Notes: generated from the letters alone by a model not told the origin. 56,662 nucleotides of DNA from Paeniroseomonas aquatica (GCF_030409335.1 NZ_JAUFPN010000198.1:1-56662), one strand, 5' to 3'; counted from the first letter of the stretch, positions 15,466 to 24,220 are shown. A program made the numbers and translations.

Positions 15466-17763
15466 ATGACCGTGGTCGCCCCTCCCCCGGGCCGCGAGCT
15501 CCTTGCCCGCGGCGCCGAAACCATGTCCCGCGTGATCGACCAGGCCCGCACCCTCGCGGATGTGGCCGGCCGCCAGGCCGCGGCGCTGGCCCCGGCCGCG
15601 CTGCCGCCGGCGCCGCCACCGCTCCCGGCCAGCCCGCGGGCGCTGCTGCAGGATGCGGCGGACTACGCGGTGGATGCGGCCCAGCGCGGCGTGCTCTTCC
15701 TCGACACCATGCGCCGGGCCGGCAACATCTTCGTCGAGCACGAGGCCGCGGGCTGCCCGCCGGTGCTGTTCTTCGACTGGGACATGGTGGTGGATGGCCG
15801 CACCCTGCCGCGGCCCTGCAACTACGCCCTGGTCCGCATCCGCCACCCCGAGGGCGCCGCGCCGCTCGACCCCAGGCTGCGGCCCTTCGTCATCATCGAC
15901 CCGCGCGCCGGGCATGGCGCCGGCATCGGCGGCTTCAAATCCGATAGCCAGGTCGGCGTGGCGCTGCGCCGCGGCCACCCGGTCTATTTCGTCATCTTCT
16001 TCCGCGACCCGGAGCCGGGCCAGACCATCCTCGACATCACCCGGGCCGAGGGCATCTTCCTCGAGCGCATCCACGAGCTGCACCCGGAGGCGCCGAAGTC
16101 GGTCGTCATCGGCAACTGCCAGGGCGGCTGGGCGGTGATGATGCTCGGCGCCTCGCAGCCCGAGCTCACCGGCGCCATCGTGCTGAACGGCGCGCCGCTG
16201 TCCTACTGGGCGGGCGAGCGCGGGCGGAACCCGATGCGCTACCTCGGCGGCCTCGCCGGCGGCTCCTGGCCGGCGGCGCTGATGGCCGACCTCGGCAACG
16301 GCCGCTTCGACGGCGCCAGCCTGGTGCTGAACTTCGAGAGCCTGTCGCCGGCGAATACCTGGTTCAAGAAGTACTACAACCTCTTCGCCAGCGTGGACGC
16401 CGAGACCCCGCGCTTCCTCGAATTCGAGAAGTGGTGGGGCGGCTACTTCCTGATGAACCGCGAGGAGATCCGCTGGATCGTCGAGAACCTCTTCATCGGC
16501 GACCGCTTCGCCCGCGGCGAGATCAGCTCCGGCGCCGGCGCCACCTTCAACATGCGCTCGGTGCGCAGCCCGGTGATCGTCTTCGCCTCGGCCGGCGACA
16601 ACATCACCCCGCCGGGCCAGGCGCTGCGCTGGATCGCCGACGTCTACCGCGACGAGCGGGAGATTAAGACCCTCGGCCAGACCATCGTCTACCTGATGCA
16701 CGAGGACATCGGCCACCTCGGCATCTTCGTCTCCGGCGCCGTGGCGCTGAAGGAGCACACGGAAATCGCCGAGACCCTGCAGCTCATCGACAGCGTGGCG
16801 CCCGGCCTTTACGAGATGCTGATCACCACCGAGGGCGGCGCCAAGGAGTGGCAGGTCGAGCTCAAGGAGCGGACCATGGCCGATATCCGCGCCCGCTCCG
16901 GCGAGGCGAGGAACGAGGCCTTCCCCGCCGTCGCCCGGATCTCGGCGCTGAACCAGTCCATCTACGACCTCTTCATCGCCCCGGGGGTCCGCCAGATGGC
17001 GACCGAGCGGACCGCCGAGCTGCGCCGGCAGCTGCACCCGATGCGGCTGCGGCGGACCCTGCTGAGCGACCACAACCCCGCCATGGCCCCGGTCGCCGGC
17101 CTGGCCGAGGAGGTCCGCGCGCATCGCCGGCCCGTGGCGCCCGCCAACCCCTTCCTCGCCTGGGAACGGCTCTGGGCGGAGGGGGTGGAGCGGAGCTTCG
17201 ACCTCTACCGCGACCTGCGCGACGGCTGGACCGAATACGCCTTCCACGCGGTCTATGGCGCGCTCGGCACCTGGGGCGTCGCCGGGGGGGACACGGCGGA
17301 GGAGGCGCCGCCCCTGGCCACCGAGGTGGAGGCGCCGGAGGTGCGGGCCGCCCTCGCCCGGGTCGCCGAGGGCGGCTACGCCGAGGCGGTGATCCGCATG
17401 ATGATCCTGCTGGCCCGCGCCCGCGGCGGGGTGCGGCGGTCGCGGCTGGCCCGCTCCAACGCCCTGCTGACCACCGAGGCGCCCTTCGCGGCCATGACCC
17501 CGGCCGGGCGGCAGGCGCTGATCCGCGAGCAGACCGTCATCGCCAGCATGGCCCAGGACGAGGCGCTGGCCGCCCTGCCGAAGCTGCTGCCCCGGGTGGC
17601 GGAGCGGCGGCGGGCCATGGCGGCGGTCGAGGGGGTGGCCGGCCCCGAAGCCGAGCTGGGCGAGGCGGCGCAATCCATGCTGGCGCAACTCCGCGCGACG
17701 CTGGGCCTGAAGCCCGCCAGCCCGGTCCCGGTCGGCTACGAGGCGGCGGCCATGCCCGACTAG
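15466..17763 (+). CDS. DUF3141 protein, PHA-synthase-like alpha/beta hydrolase
   Basis: 765 residues, within the normal range for DUF3141. The N-terminal about 90 residues are Ala/Pro-rich. The core has PCNYALVRIRHP, FVIIDPRAGHGAGIGGFK, and VVIGNCQGGWAVMM with Cys218 at the nucleophile elbow, as in the Cys lipase box of polyhydroxyalkanoate synthases. Later FASAGDNITPPGQA and MHEDIGHLGIFVSG supply the expected Asp and His. The roughly 300-residue C-terminal part is helical. Members are often found near PHA metabolism genes, but none are here. The ATG at 15466 has AAGGA upstream and follows the palindrome. Confidence 0.85.
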   Translation: MTVVAPPPGRELLARGAETMSRVIDQARTLADVAGRQAAALAPAALPPAPPPLPASPRALLQDAADYAVDAAQRGVLFLDTMRRAGNIFVEHEAAGCPPVLFFDWDMVVDGRTLPRPCNYALVRIRHPEGAAPLDPRLRPFVIIDPRAGHGAGIGGFKSDSQVGVALRRGHPVYFVIFFRDPEPGQTILDITRAEGIFLERIHELHPEAPKSVVIGNCQGGWAVMMLGASQPELTGAIVLNGAPLSYWAGERGRNPMRYLGGLAGGSWPAALMADLGNGRFDGASLVLNFESLSPANTWFKKYYNLFASVDAETPRFLEFEKWWGGYFLMNREEIRWIVENLFIGDRFARGEISSGAGATFNMRSVRSPVIVFASAGDNITPPGQALRWIADVYRDEREIKTLGQTIVYLMHEDIGHLGIFVSGAVALKEHTEIAETLQLIDSVAPGLYEMLITTEGGAKEWQVELKERTMADIRARSGEARNEAFPAVARISALNQSIYDLFIAPGVRQMATERTAELRRQLHPMRLRRTLLSDHNPAMAPVAGLAEEVRAHRRPVAPANPFLAWERLWAEGVERSFDLYRDLRDGWTEYAFHAVYGALGTWGVAGGDTAEEAPPLATEVEAPEVRAALARVAEGGYAEAVIRMMILLARARGGVRRSRLARSNALLTTEAPFAAMTPAGRQALIREQTVIASMAQDEALAALPKLLPRVAERRRAMAAVEGVAGPEAELGEAAQSMLAQLRATLGLKPASPVPVGYEAAAMPD

Positions 17764-17825
17764 GCTTGGCCTTGCCGGAAACGATGGTATCCTCGAACGA
17801 TCAAGCCGCGACGCCGGAGGCAGCC

Positions 17826-18140
17826 ATGCACATCAGACCCCTCCGGCTCCTCTGGCCGGCTCTCGCCGTAGCGGCCTGGATCGGTGGCCTTCGGGCCGAG
17901 ACGGCCTGCTTCTACGGCTACGAGGGCTTCGAGGAGAACGTGCGGCACGTGAACCTCGACCGCTGCCCCGGCAAGGAATTGGCGCCGGAGGAAGGCTTCT
18001 GCCGCATGGCGCTGCAGGGCGACGAGGCGCTGATCTACGAATTCCGCCACCTCGACGGCGCCCCCTGCCTGGTGCGCATCGACCGCTACGGCTTCAACGA
18101 TTTCGTCGCGCGCTTCGGCGCGAATTACCCGAAGCCCTGA
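17826..18140 (+). CDS. Small secreted Cys-containing hypothetical protein
   Basis: 104 residues. A signal peptide (MHIRPLRLLWPALAVAAWIGGLRA) is followed by about 80 mature residues containing four Cys, which could form two disulfides in the periplasm: TACFYGYEG, LDRCPGK, EGFCRMA and APCLVRI. GGAGG at 17816-17820 is well placed for this ATG. I do not recognise the family. It lies 62 bp downstream of the DUF3141 gene and is followed directly by an 8-bp perfect hairpin, so it may be the last gene of that unit. Confidence 0.65.
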   Translation: MHIRPLRLLWPALAVAAWIGGLRAETACFYGYEGFEENVRHVNLDRCPGKELAPEEGFCRMALQGDEALIYEFRHLDGAPCLVRIDRYGFNDFVARFGANYPKP

Positions 18141-18146
18141 CGCCGC

Positions 18147-18166
18147 GGCTCGCGCAGTCGCGAGCC
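18147..18166 (+). terminator. Hairpin immediately after the small secreted protein gene
   Basis: GGCTCGCG and CGCGAGCC form a perfect 8-bp stem around CAGT, starting seven bases after the stop codon. The downstream sequence has only a short T-stretch (CTTTCC about 18 bp later), so it is a terminator-like structure without a strict U-tract. Confidence 0.5.
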
Positions 18167-18250
18167 CGCCTTCGGCTCCAGGCTTTCCCCCCGGCCGCCG
18201 ATGGGCCTAGGCTTCCTCCCAAGAAGACACGGGAACGGAAGGAAGCATCC

Positions 18251-19951
18251 ATGGCAGCCGATCTGGTCATTCGCGGCGGCACCATCGTCGACGGCACCGG
18301 CGCCGCCCCCTACCCCGCCGACCTGGCGATCACCGGCGGGCTGATCAGCGCCATCGGGCCGGGGCTGCCGCCGGGGCGCGAGGAGATCGATGCCGCCGGC
18401 CGGCTGGTCACGCCGGGCTTCGTCGACATCCACACCCACTACGATGGCCAGGCGGTCTGGGACAGCCACCTCGCCCCCTCCGCCATCCATGGCGTCACCA
18501 CCGCGGTCATGGGCAATTGCGGCGTCGGCTTCGCCCCGGTCCATCCCGGCGAGGAGATGAAGCTGATCGAGCTGATGGAGGGCGTCGAGGACATCCCCGC
18601 CCCCGTCCTCTCCCAGGGGCTGAACTTCACCTGGGAGAGCTTCTCCGAGTACATGGCCGTGCTGGACGGCAAGCCGCGCGACATCGACATCTGCGCCCTG
18701 GTCCCGCATGCCGCCGTCCGCGTCTATGTCATGGGCGAGCGGGCGCTGAACCTCGAGCCGGCGAACCAGGGCGACATCGCCGCCATGCGGCAGATCGTCG
18801 CCGAGGCGGTGCAGGCCGGGGCCTTCGGCTTCTCCACCAGCCGCACCATCAGCCACAAGACGCTGAAGGGCGACCACACGCCGACGCTCCGCGCCCAGGA
18901 GGATGAGCTGATCGGCATCGCCATGGGGCTGAAGGAGGTCGGCGCCGGCTTCCTCGAGGTCGTCTCCGACTTCAACCTGCCCGATGCCGCCACCGAATTC
19001 GCCATGCTGCGCCGGGTGGCGGAGGCCTGCGGCCGGCCGATGGTCTTCTCCCTCACCGCGCGGCACGACCGGACCGAGGTCTGGAAGGAGCTGCTGGCGC
19101 TGTCCAACCAGGCCGCCGCCGATGGCCTCCGCATCCGCCCGGTCTTCCCGCCGCGGCCGATCGGCATCCTGATGGGCCTGCTCGGCAGCCAGAACCCCTT
19201 CAGCGGCGCGCCGAGCTACAAGGCGATCGCACACCTGCCGGTGCCGGAGCGCGTCGCCGCCATGCGCGACCCGGCCAAGAAGGCGGCCATCCTCGCCGAC
19301 GACCGGATCTCCGGCAGCAACTTCCCCCTCATTACCCGCCTCTCCTTCGAGCGGATGTTCCCCTTCGGCGATCCGCCGGACTACGTGCCGCACCGCGAGA
19401 CCAGCGTCGCCGCCAAGGCCGCCCGCGAGGGCCGCAGCCCGGAGGACGTCGCCTACGACATGCTGCTGGAGAACGAGGGCCAGGGCTTCCTGTTCTGCCC
19501 GCTGACCAACTACGCCGACTTCACCCTGGATGCCTCCGAGGAGCTGCTGCGGCACCGCAACACCATCGTCGGCCTCTCCGACGGCGGCGCCCATGTCGGC
19601 TTCATCTCCGACGGCAGCTTCCCGACCTTCCTGCTGAGCTACTGGGGCAAGCAGCGTGGCCTGCCGGTGGAAGAACTCATCCGCCGCCAGACCAGCGACA
19701 CCGCGCATGCCGCCGGCCTGCCGGACCGCGGCACGCTGAAGGCCGGGATGCGGGCCGACATCAACGTCATCGACTACGAGACGCTGACGCTCGAGCGGCC
19801 GGGGATGCTGTATGATTTGCCGGCCGGCGGGCGGCGGCTGATGCAGCGGGCCCGGGGCTACGACGCGACCATCGTCGCCGGGCAGGTGACCTACCGCCAT
19901 GGCGAGGCGACCGGCGCGCTGCCGGGCAAGCTCGTGCGCTGCTCCGCCTGA
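18251..19951 (+). CDS. N-acyl-D-amino-acid deacylase family amidohydrolase
   Basis: 566 residues. The N-terminal beta-domain VIRGGTIVDGTGAAPYPADLAI is followed by VDIHTHYDGQAVWD with metal His61 and His63. NCGVGFAPV, with the conserved Cys ligand of D-aminoacylases, follows. Later come FGFSTSRTISHKTLKGDHTPT and the C-terminal GLSDGGAHVGFISDGSF. This matches the D-aminoacylase/DAN family that hydrolyses N-acyl-D-amino acids or related amides in the cytosol. The stop overlaps the RidA start (TGATG). A TAGGCT element at 18208-18213 is a candidate -10. Substrate specificity is not determined. Confidence 0.9.
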   Translation: MAADLVIRGGTIVDGTGAAPYPADLAITGGLISAIGPGLPPGREEIDAAGRLVTPGFVDIHTHYDGQAVWDSHLAPSAIHGVTTAVMGNCGVGFAPVHPGEEMKLIELMEGVEDIPAPVLSQGLNFTWESFSEYMAVLDGKPRDIDICALVPHAAVRVYVMGERALNLEPANQGDIAAMRQIVAEAVQAGAFGFSTSRTISHKTLKGDHTPTLRAQEDELIGIAMGLKEVGAGFLEVVSDFNLPDAATEFAMLRRVAEACGRPMVFSLTARHDRTEVWKELLALSNQAAADGLRIRPVFPPRPIGILMGLLGSQNPFSGAPSYKAIAHLPVPERVAAMRDPAKKAAILADDRISGSNFPLITRLSFERMFPFGDPPDYVPHRETSVAAKAAREGRSPEDVAYDMLLENEGQGFLFCPLTNYADFTLDASEELLRHRNTIVGLSDGGAHVGFISDGSFPTFLLSYWGKQRGLPVEELIRRQTSDTAHAAGLPDRGTLKAGMRADINVIDYETLTLERPGMLYDLPAGGRRLMQRARGYDATIVAGQVTYRHGEATGALPGKLVRCSA

Positions 19952-20340
19952 TGGCGGATATCCAGCGCTTCGCCTCGCCGCGGGACGGCCGCCCCTTCCC
20001 GCCGCTCTCGGTCGCGGTGCGGCATGGGGCGACGCTGTATGTCTCGGGCATCGGCCCCTTCGCGCCGGACGGCACGCTGGCGGCCGGCGACTTCGCCGCG
20101 CAGTTCGCCGAGGTGATCAAGTCGCTCCACGCCATCCTGGCGGAAGCCGGGACCGACATCAGCAGGGTGGTGAAGACCAACGTGCTGCTGACGCGTGCCG
20201 GCGACGTGCGGGAGATGAACCGGCTCTACGCCGCGGCCTTCCCCGCGGCGCATCTGCCGGCGCGCACCACCTGCGTGGTCGCGGCGCTGCCGGTGCCCGA
20301 CTTCCTGCTGGAGATCGAATGCGTGGTGGCGCTCGATTGA
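19951..20340 (+). CDS. RidA-family protein (enamine/imine deaminase type)
   Basis: 129 residues, the standard RidA/YjgF length. Visible features are YVSGIGPFAPDGTLAAGDFAA, the trimer-core helix FAEVIKSLHAILAEAGTDISRVVKTNVLL, and the C-terminal PARTTCVVAALPVPDFLLEIECVVAL carrying the conserved Arg and Glu used to bind carboxylates and activate water. Known RidA proteins hydrolyse reactive 2-aminoacrylate and other enamines to ketoacids. Start and stop both overlap neighbouring genes, so it is translationally coupled between the deacylase and the reductase, suggesting clean-up of an imine intermediate in the same route. Confidence 0.9.
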   Translation: MADIQRFASPRDGRPFPPLSVAVRHGATLYVSGIGPFAPDGTLAAGDFAAQFAEVIKSLHAILAEAGTDISRVVKTNVLLTRAGDVREMNRLYAAAFPAAHLPARTTCVVAALPVPDFLLEIECVVALD

Positions 20341-21326
20341 TGCGGGCCGTCTGGTACGACCGCACCGGCCCCGCCGCCGCGGTGCTGCAATTCGGCGAAC
20401 GGCCGCTGCCGGAGCCCGCCGCCGGCGAGGTGCGGGTGCGGCTCGCGGCCTCCGGCGTCAACCCCGCCGATACCTACCGCCGCGCCGGCACCAGCTACGC
20501 CAACGAGTGGCCGCTGATCATCCCGAACAGCGACGGCGCCGGCGTCGTCGAGGCGCTGGGCGAGGGTGTCGATGCGGCGCTGCTTGGGCGACGGGTCTGG
20601 CTCTACAACGCCCAGCGCGGCCGCCCCTTCGGCACCGCCGCCGAGGCGACCTGCGTCCCGGTCGAATACGTCGCGGACCTGCCCGAAGGCATCTCCGATG
20701 AGATCGGCGCCTGCCTCGGCATCCCCGCGATGACCGCGCATCGCTGCCTGTTTGCCGATGGGCCGCTGGCGGGGCTGCGGGTGCTGGTCTCCGGCGGCGG
20801 CGGCGCGGTCGGCAATTACGCGGTGCAGCTGGCGCGCTGGGGCGGCGCGGCCTGGGTCGGCGCCACCGCCAGCGGCGGCTGGAAGTCTGCGGATGCCGAA
20901 GCCGCCGGCGCCGAGGCGGTGTTCGACTACCGCGCCCCGGATTGCGCCGCGCGGATCATGGCGGCGACCGGCGGCGTCGACCGCATCGTCGAAGTGGATG
21001 TCGCCGGCAATGCCGCGCTCTGGTCCGAGGTCGTCGCGCTGAACGGCAGCGTCGTCGGCTATGCCAGCCGCGGCGGCCCCTCCCCGGCCATTCCGGTTTC
21101 CGGCACCTTGATGCGGAAGAACGTGAACCTCCGCGGCGTGGTGCTGAACAGCGCCCCGGCGGCGGCGCGGCGGCAGGCGATGACGGATATCACCCGCTGG
21201 CTGCGCCAGGCCCCGCGGCTGCACCGCATCGCCGCCAGCTTCCCGCTGGCGGAGACGGCTGCCGCGCATGAGGCGGTCGAGGCCGGCACCAAGCGCGGCA
21301 CGGTGGTGGTGGTGCCTAGCCGCTGA
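20340..21326 (+). CDS. NADPH:quinone reductase, zinc-independent MDR family
   Basis: 328 residues. The N-terminal GroES-like part MRAVWYDRTGPAAAVLQFGE and ASGVNPADTYRRAG are typical of Qor/zeta-crystallin enzymes. The Rossmann motif is VSGGGGAVGNYAVQLARWGG near residues 151-167. No zinc-binding Cys cluster is visible. The ATG overlaps the TGA of the RidA gene, giving a three-gene coupled operon, so the enzyme probably reduces an enone or quinone-like product of that pathway. The last 11 bp overlap the convergent SDR gene. Confidence 0.88.
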   Translation: MRAVWYDRTGPAAAVLQFGERPLPEPAAGEVRVRLAASGVNPADTYRRAGTSYANEWPLIIPNSDGAGVVEALGEGVDAALLGRRVWLYNAQRGRPFGTAAEATCVPVEYVADLPEGISDEIGACLGIPAMTAHRCLFADGPLAGLRVLVSGGGGAVGNYAVQLARWGGAAWVGATASGGWKSADAEAAGAEAVFDYRAPDCAARIMAATGGVDRIVEVDVAGNAALWSEVVALNGSVVGYASRGGPSPAIPVSGTLMRKNVNLRGVVLNSAPAAARRQAMTDITRWLRQAPRLHRIAASFPLAETAAAHEAVEAGTKRGTVVVVPSR

Positions 21327-22083
21327 GGGTCAGCCCGCCATCGACGGTGATGGTCTGGCCGGTGACCATCGCCGCCCCGGCCAGCAGGAAGAGCATCACC
21401 TCCGCCAGGTCGTCGGTGGTGCAGCGGCGCCGCAGCAGCGCCTTGTCGATGCTGCTCGCCCGCTGCTCGTTGGTCCATTCGATCATCCAGGAGCTGTCCA
21501 CCGCCCCCGGCGCCACCGCATTCACCCGTACCTCGGGCGAGAGCGCCCGGGCCAGGTTCTTGGTCAGGCTGATCACCCCCGCCTTGGTCGCGCCATAGGC
21601 CATGGAGGATCCCGGCGAGTTCAGCCCGGCGATCGAGGCGGTGTTCACCACCGCACCCCCCGAGGCCTTCAGCGCCCCCGCCGCGGCCTTGGTACAGCGG
21701 AAGACGCCGATCAGGTTCACCTGCAGCAGGGTGTCCCACAACTCCTCGGTGATGCGGTGGAGGTCCTTGCTCGGGATGGCGGTGCGGCTGCCCGGCGTGC
21801 CCGCGTTGTTGGCCAGGAAGTCGAGCCGGCCGAGGTCGGCGACGGCCTGCTCCACCATGCGCACGCAATCCTCGGCATCGCCGACATCGCCGGGGGCGCC
21901 GATGACGTCGAGGCCCTCGCCGCAGAGCCGCGCCACCTGCTCCGGCCCGCGCGGGTCGTCGGCTAGGTGGTTGATCGCCACCTTGGCGCCGTTGCGCGCC
22001 AGCTGCGTCACCAGCGCCAGGCCGATGCCGGAGGCGCCGCCGGTGACGAGGGCGGTCCTGCCCGCCAGATCGTAGCGGATCAT
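21316..22083 (-). CDS. Short-chain dehydrogenase/reductase (SDR)
   Basis: 255 residues with the complete classical SDR set: TGGASGIG at 15-22 for NAD(P), NNAG at about 92-95, the catalytic Ser in NTASIAGLNSP, and YGATK with Tyr and Lys, plus PGAVDSSWM. The C-terminal VTGQTITVDGGLTLSG resembles FabG-like 3-oxoacyl reductases. The start overlaps the upstream 3-hydroxyacyl-CoA dehydrogenase stop (ATGA), so the pair is coupled. The oxidised alcohol is not predictable. Confidence 0.9.
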   Translation of the reverse strand: MIRYDLAGRTALVTGGASGIGLALVTQLARNGAKVAINHLADDPRGPEQVARLCGEGLDVIGAPGDVGDAEDCVRMVEQAVADLGRLDFLANNAGTPGSRTAIPSKDLHRITEELWDTLLQVNLIGVFRCTKAAAGALKASGGAVVNTASIAGLNSPGSSMAYGATKAGVISLTKNLARALSPEVRVNAVAPGAVDSSWMIEWTNEQRASSIDKALLRRRCTTDDLAEVMLFLLAGAAMVTGQTITVDGGLTLSG

Positions 22084-23039
22084 GCGTCGCGCTCCAGGCC
22101 GGCCATGGTGCCGATCTCCCGCATCGCCTGCTTAAGGGCGATCAGCCGGCGGTCGCGCGCCTCGAACAGCGCCGCGGGTTCCTGCGGCCAGTCGTAGTAG
22201 CCGGCGCCGGCCAGCACGCCGGTGCGGCCATCGGCCACCAGCTTGTCCAGCACGTCGCTCCGCCCGCGCACCGGCGGCGGCGCATAGCTCTTGTTCGACA
22301 GGATCGCCTGCGACAGCGCCAGCCCGGTGAAATCCGCCTTGGCGAAGACGCCGAGGATCGGCAGCCGCAGCGCCAGCCCATGGATGATGGCGGCATCGAT
22401 CTCGGGTGCCGTCGCCACCCCCTCATCCAGCAGATGCTGTACCTCGAGGCCGATCGCCGCCTGGATGCGGTTGGCGACATAGCCGGGGACGAAGCGCTTG
22501 AGGCCCAGCGGCTGCTTGCCCATGGCCCGCAGCATGCCCATCACCCCTTCGAAGGCGGCCGGCTCGCAGCGCGGGCCGGGGATGACGTCGACCAGGTCGA
22601 CCAGGTAGGGCGGCGTGTACCAATGGGCGATCAGCGCCTTGGCCTGCCGGGCTTCCGGGATCAGCGGGAAGACGTCGAGATGGCTGGTGTTGCTGGCGAT
22701 CACCGCATCGGGCGGCGCCAGGGCGTCGATCTGCGCGAAGAGCGCGCGCTTGGCCTCCGGCGTCTCGATGATCGCCTCGACCACCAGCTCGGCCCCGTCG
22801 AGCGCCTCGGCCAGCGAGGCATGGCGCGTCACGGATTGCGCCAGATGTGCCGAGGTCCAGTCGGCCGGCGCCTCGCCGCCCGCGACCAGGGTGGCGAGCG
22901 CCTTCTCCATCAGCCCCTGGGCGCGGGCGAGCGTCGCCTCGTTGCTGTCGGTCAGCCGCACCTGATGGCCGCCGAGGGCGAAGACCAGCGCCAGGGCATG
23001 GCCCATGGTGCCGGCGCCGATAACCGCTACGCGTGACAT
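22080..23039 (-). CDS. 3-hydroxyacyl-CoA dehydrogenase family protein
   Basis: 319 residues. The NAD-binding fold opens with VAVIGAGTMGHALALVFALGG. The conserved block LVVEAIIETPEAKRALFAQID and the signature ASNTSHLDVFPL (Ser/Asn region) are followed by HWYTPPYLVDLVDVIPG and FVPGYVANRIQAA, which define the two-domain L-3-hydroxyacyl-CoA dehydrogenase superfamily. HWYTPPYL differs from the HFFNP of fatty-acid enzymes and resembles carnitine or L-gulonate dehydrogenase-like members, so the substrate may not be a CoA thioester. It forms a coupled operon with the SDR. Confidence 0.88.
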   Translation of the reverse strand: MSRVAVIGAGTMGHALALVFALGGHQVRLTDSNEATLARAQGLMEKALATLVAGGEAPADWTSAHLAQSVTRHASLAEALDGAELVVEAIIETPEAKRALFAQIDALAPPDAVIASNTSHLDVFPLIPEARQAKALIAHWYTPPYLVDLVDVIPGPRCEPAAFEGVMGMLRAMGKQPLGLKRFVPGYVANRIQAAIGLEVQHLLDEGVATAPEIDAAIIHGLALRLPILGVFAKADFTGLALSQAILSNKSYAPPPVRGRSDVLDKLVADGRTGVLAGAGYYDWPQEPAALFEARDRRLIALKQAMREIGTMAGLERDA

Positions 23040-23082
23040 GGTCGATCCTTTCTCTGGGCTGCCGGGGATCGGCAGGTGGCGT

Positions 23083-23610
23083 TCAGGCCAGCTTGTCGGC
23101 GCCGTTGATCCCGAGCGCCTCCAGCACGCGGGAGACGCAATTGTAGCCGGCGATGGTCACCACCAGCTCGACCAGCTCGCGCTCCGGCAGCACGGCGCGG
23201 GCGGCGGCGAAGACCTCCTCGGGCACATGCACATGCCTGGTCATGGCATCGCACAGCGCCAGCGCGGCGCGCTCGGTCGCATCGAAGGCCTCCGAGGCGG
23301 ACCAGTCCGGCAGCGCATCCAGCTGCGCCTGGGTCGCGCCCTCCTGCAGCGCGATCGGGGCATGCGCCGCCCATTCGTAGTCGGCGCCGTTGATGGCGGC
23401 GACCTGGCACATCGCCAGCTCCCGCAGCTTGCCGGAGAGCAGCGTCTTCCGCCGCACCGCGTCGTACATCTCGATCCAGCCCATCGCCACCGGCGGGCTG
23501 TGCAGCAGCATCCGGTGCAGGTGGCCGAGCTTCTTGCGGCTGGCGACGATATGCGCCGCCGCCGCCTCGTGCTCGGGCGCTGTCGGATCGGCATAGGGGA
23601 TTCGGGCCAT
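23083..23610 (-). CDS. Carboxymuconolactone decarboxylase/AhpD-like protein
   Basis: 175 residues. The all-helical CMD core contains LSGKLRELAMCQVAAINGADYEWAAH (about 59-84). The usual AhpD Cys-x-x-Cys is replaced by a Cys-x-x-x-x-x-x-x-x-x-Glu/His pattern, as in gamma-carboxymuconolactone-decarboxylase relatives that use Glu/His chemistry. The C-terminal half is LVELVVTIAGYNCVSRVLEALGI. The ATG at 23610 matches the family start. It lies 43 bp upstream of the 3-hydroxyacyl-CoA dehydrogenase gene on the same strand, so it probably leads that operon. The reaction is unassigned. Confidence 0.82.
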   Translation of the reverse strand: MARIPYADPTAPEHEAAAAHIVASRKKLGHLHRMLLHSPPVAMGWIEMYDAVRRKTLLSGKLRELAMCQVAAINGADYEWAAHAPIALQEGATQAQLDALPDWSASEAFDATERAALALCDAMTRHVHVPEEVFAAARAVLPERELVELVVTIAGYNCVSRVLEALGINGADKLA

Positions 23611-23679
23611 GGAATTTCTCTCCCGCGCTTGTGGTCTGCGCTGCGGTGGCGATACTGCCGCGAGAGTGGAGGAAACAGA

Positions 23680-24138
23680 ATGGCCGATCTGCTGATCCAG
23701 CCCGGGCGTGGCCCCGGGACGCGTTACCAGAACATCGAGGACGCCGGGGATACCTGGCACTGGCTCGAGCAGCCGCCGGCCGATGCGACCGATGGCATTC
23801 CCTATGCCTTCATCGCCTCGCTCGGCGACGTCGGCCGCCCGGCGCCCTTCCTCTATACGGTCGAGCTCGACATCGCCGAGGCCGACCTGCCGGCGATCTA
23901 CGAGTGGTACGAGCAGGAGCACCTGCCGATGCTCACCGCCTGCCCCGGCTGCATCGGCGGCACCCGCTACCGCCGGCTCGACGGCGGCGCGCCCAACCTG
24001 CTGGCGGCCTACCGCTTCGAGCGGCCGGAGGTGAACGAGACCCCGGAGTGGATCACCGCCCGCAGCACCCCCTGGACCGAGCGGGTGAAGCCGCTGTTCC
24101 GGTCCTCCCGCCGCTACGTCCGCCGCCTGCTGCCGTAA
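23680..24138 (+). CDS. Hypothetical protein with a ferredoxin-like (dimeric alpha-beta barrel) pattern
   Basis: 152 residues; GGAGG at 23668-23672 sets the start. The middle segment VELDIAEADLPAIYEWYEQEHLPMLTACPG followed by GGTRYRRLDGGAPNLLAAYRFE has the strand-helix-strand order and the W-Y-x-x-EHLP type motif found in EthD-like and DUF4286-like proteins. The C-terminus is basic (RSSRRYVRRLLP). No catalytic residues can be assigned. It is divergent from the CMD gene, with 69 bp between, and precedes a Bug receptor on the same strand. Confidence 0.7.
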   Translation: MADLLIQPGRGPGTRYQNIEDAGDTWHWLEQPPADATDGIPYAFIASLGDVGRPAPFLYTVELDIAEADLPAIYEWYEQEHLPMLTACPGCIGGTRYRRLDGGAPNLLAAYRFERPEVNETPEWITARSTPWTERVKPLFRSSRRYVRRLLP

Positions 24139-24141
24139 TCG

Positions 24142-24171
24142 TTGCGGCCGGCCGCGGGCTTTCGCTAGCCT
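24142..24171 (+). promoter_or_regulatory. Candidate promoter of the Bug receptor at 24221
   Basis: TTGCGG at 24142-24147 and TAGCCT at 24166-24171 with 18 bp between, ending 49 bp before the ATG. The -10 hexamer matches the TAGCCT/TAGGCT elements seen before several other genes in the window. Assignment is by pattern only. Confidence 0.4.
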
Positions 24172-24220
24172 CCCCCACGGCACCCGCGGCAACACGCGGG
24201 GCCATGGGAGAGGACACGTC

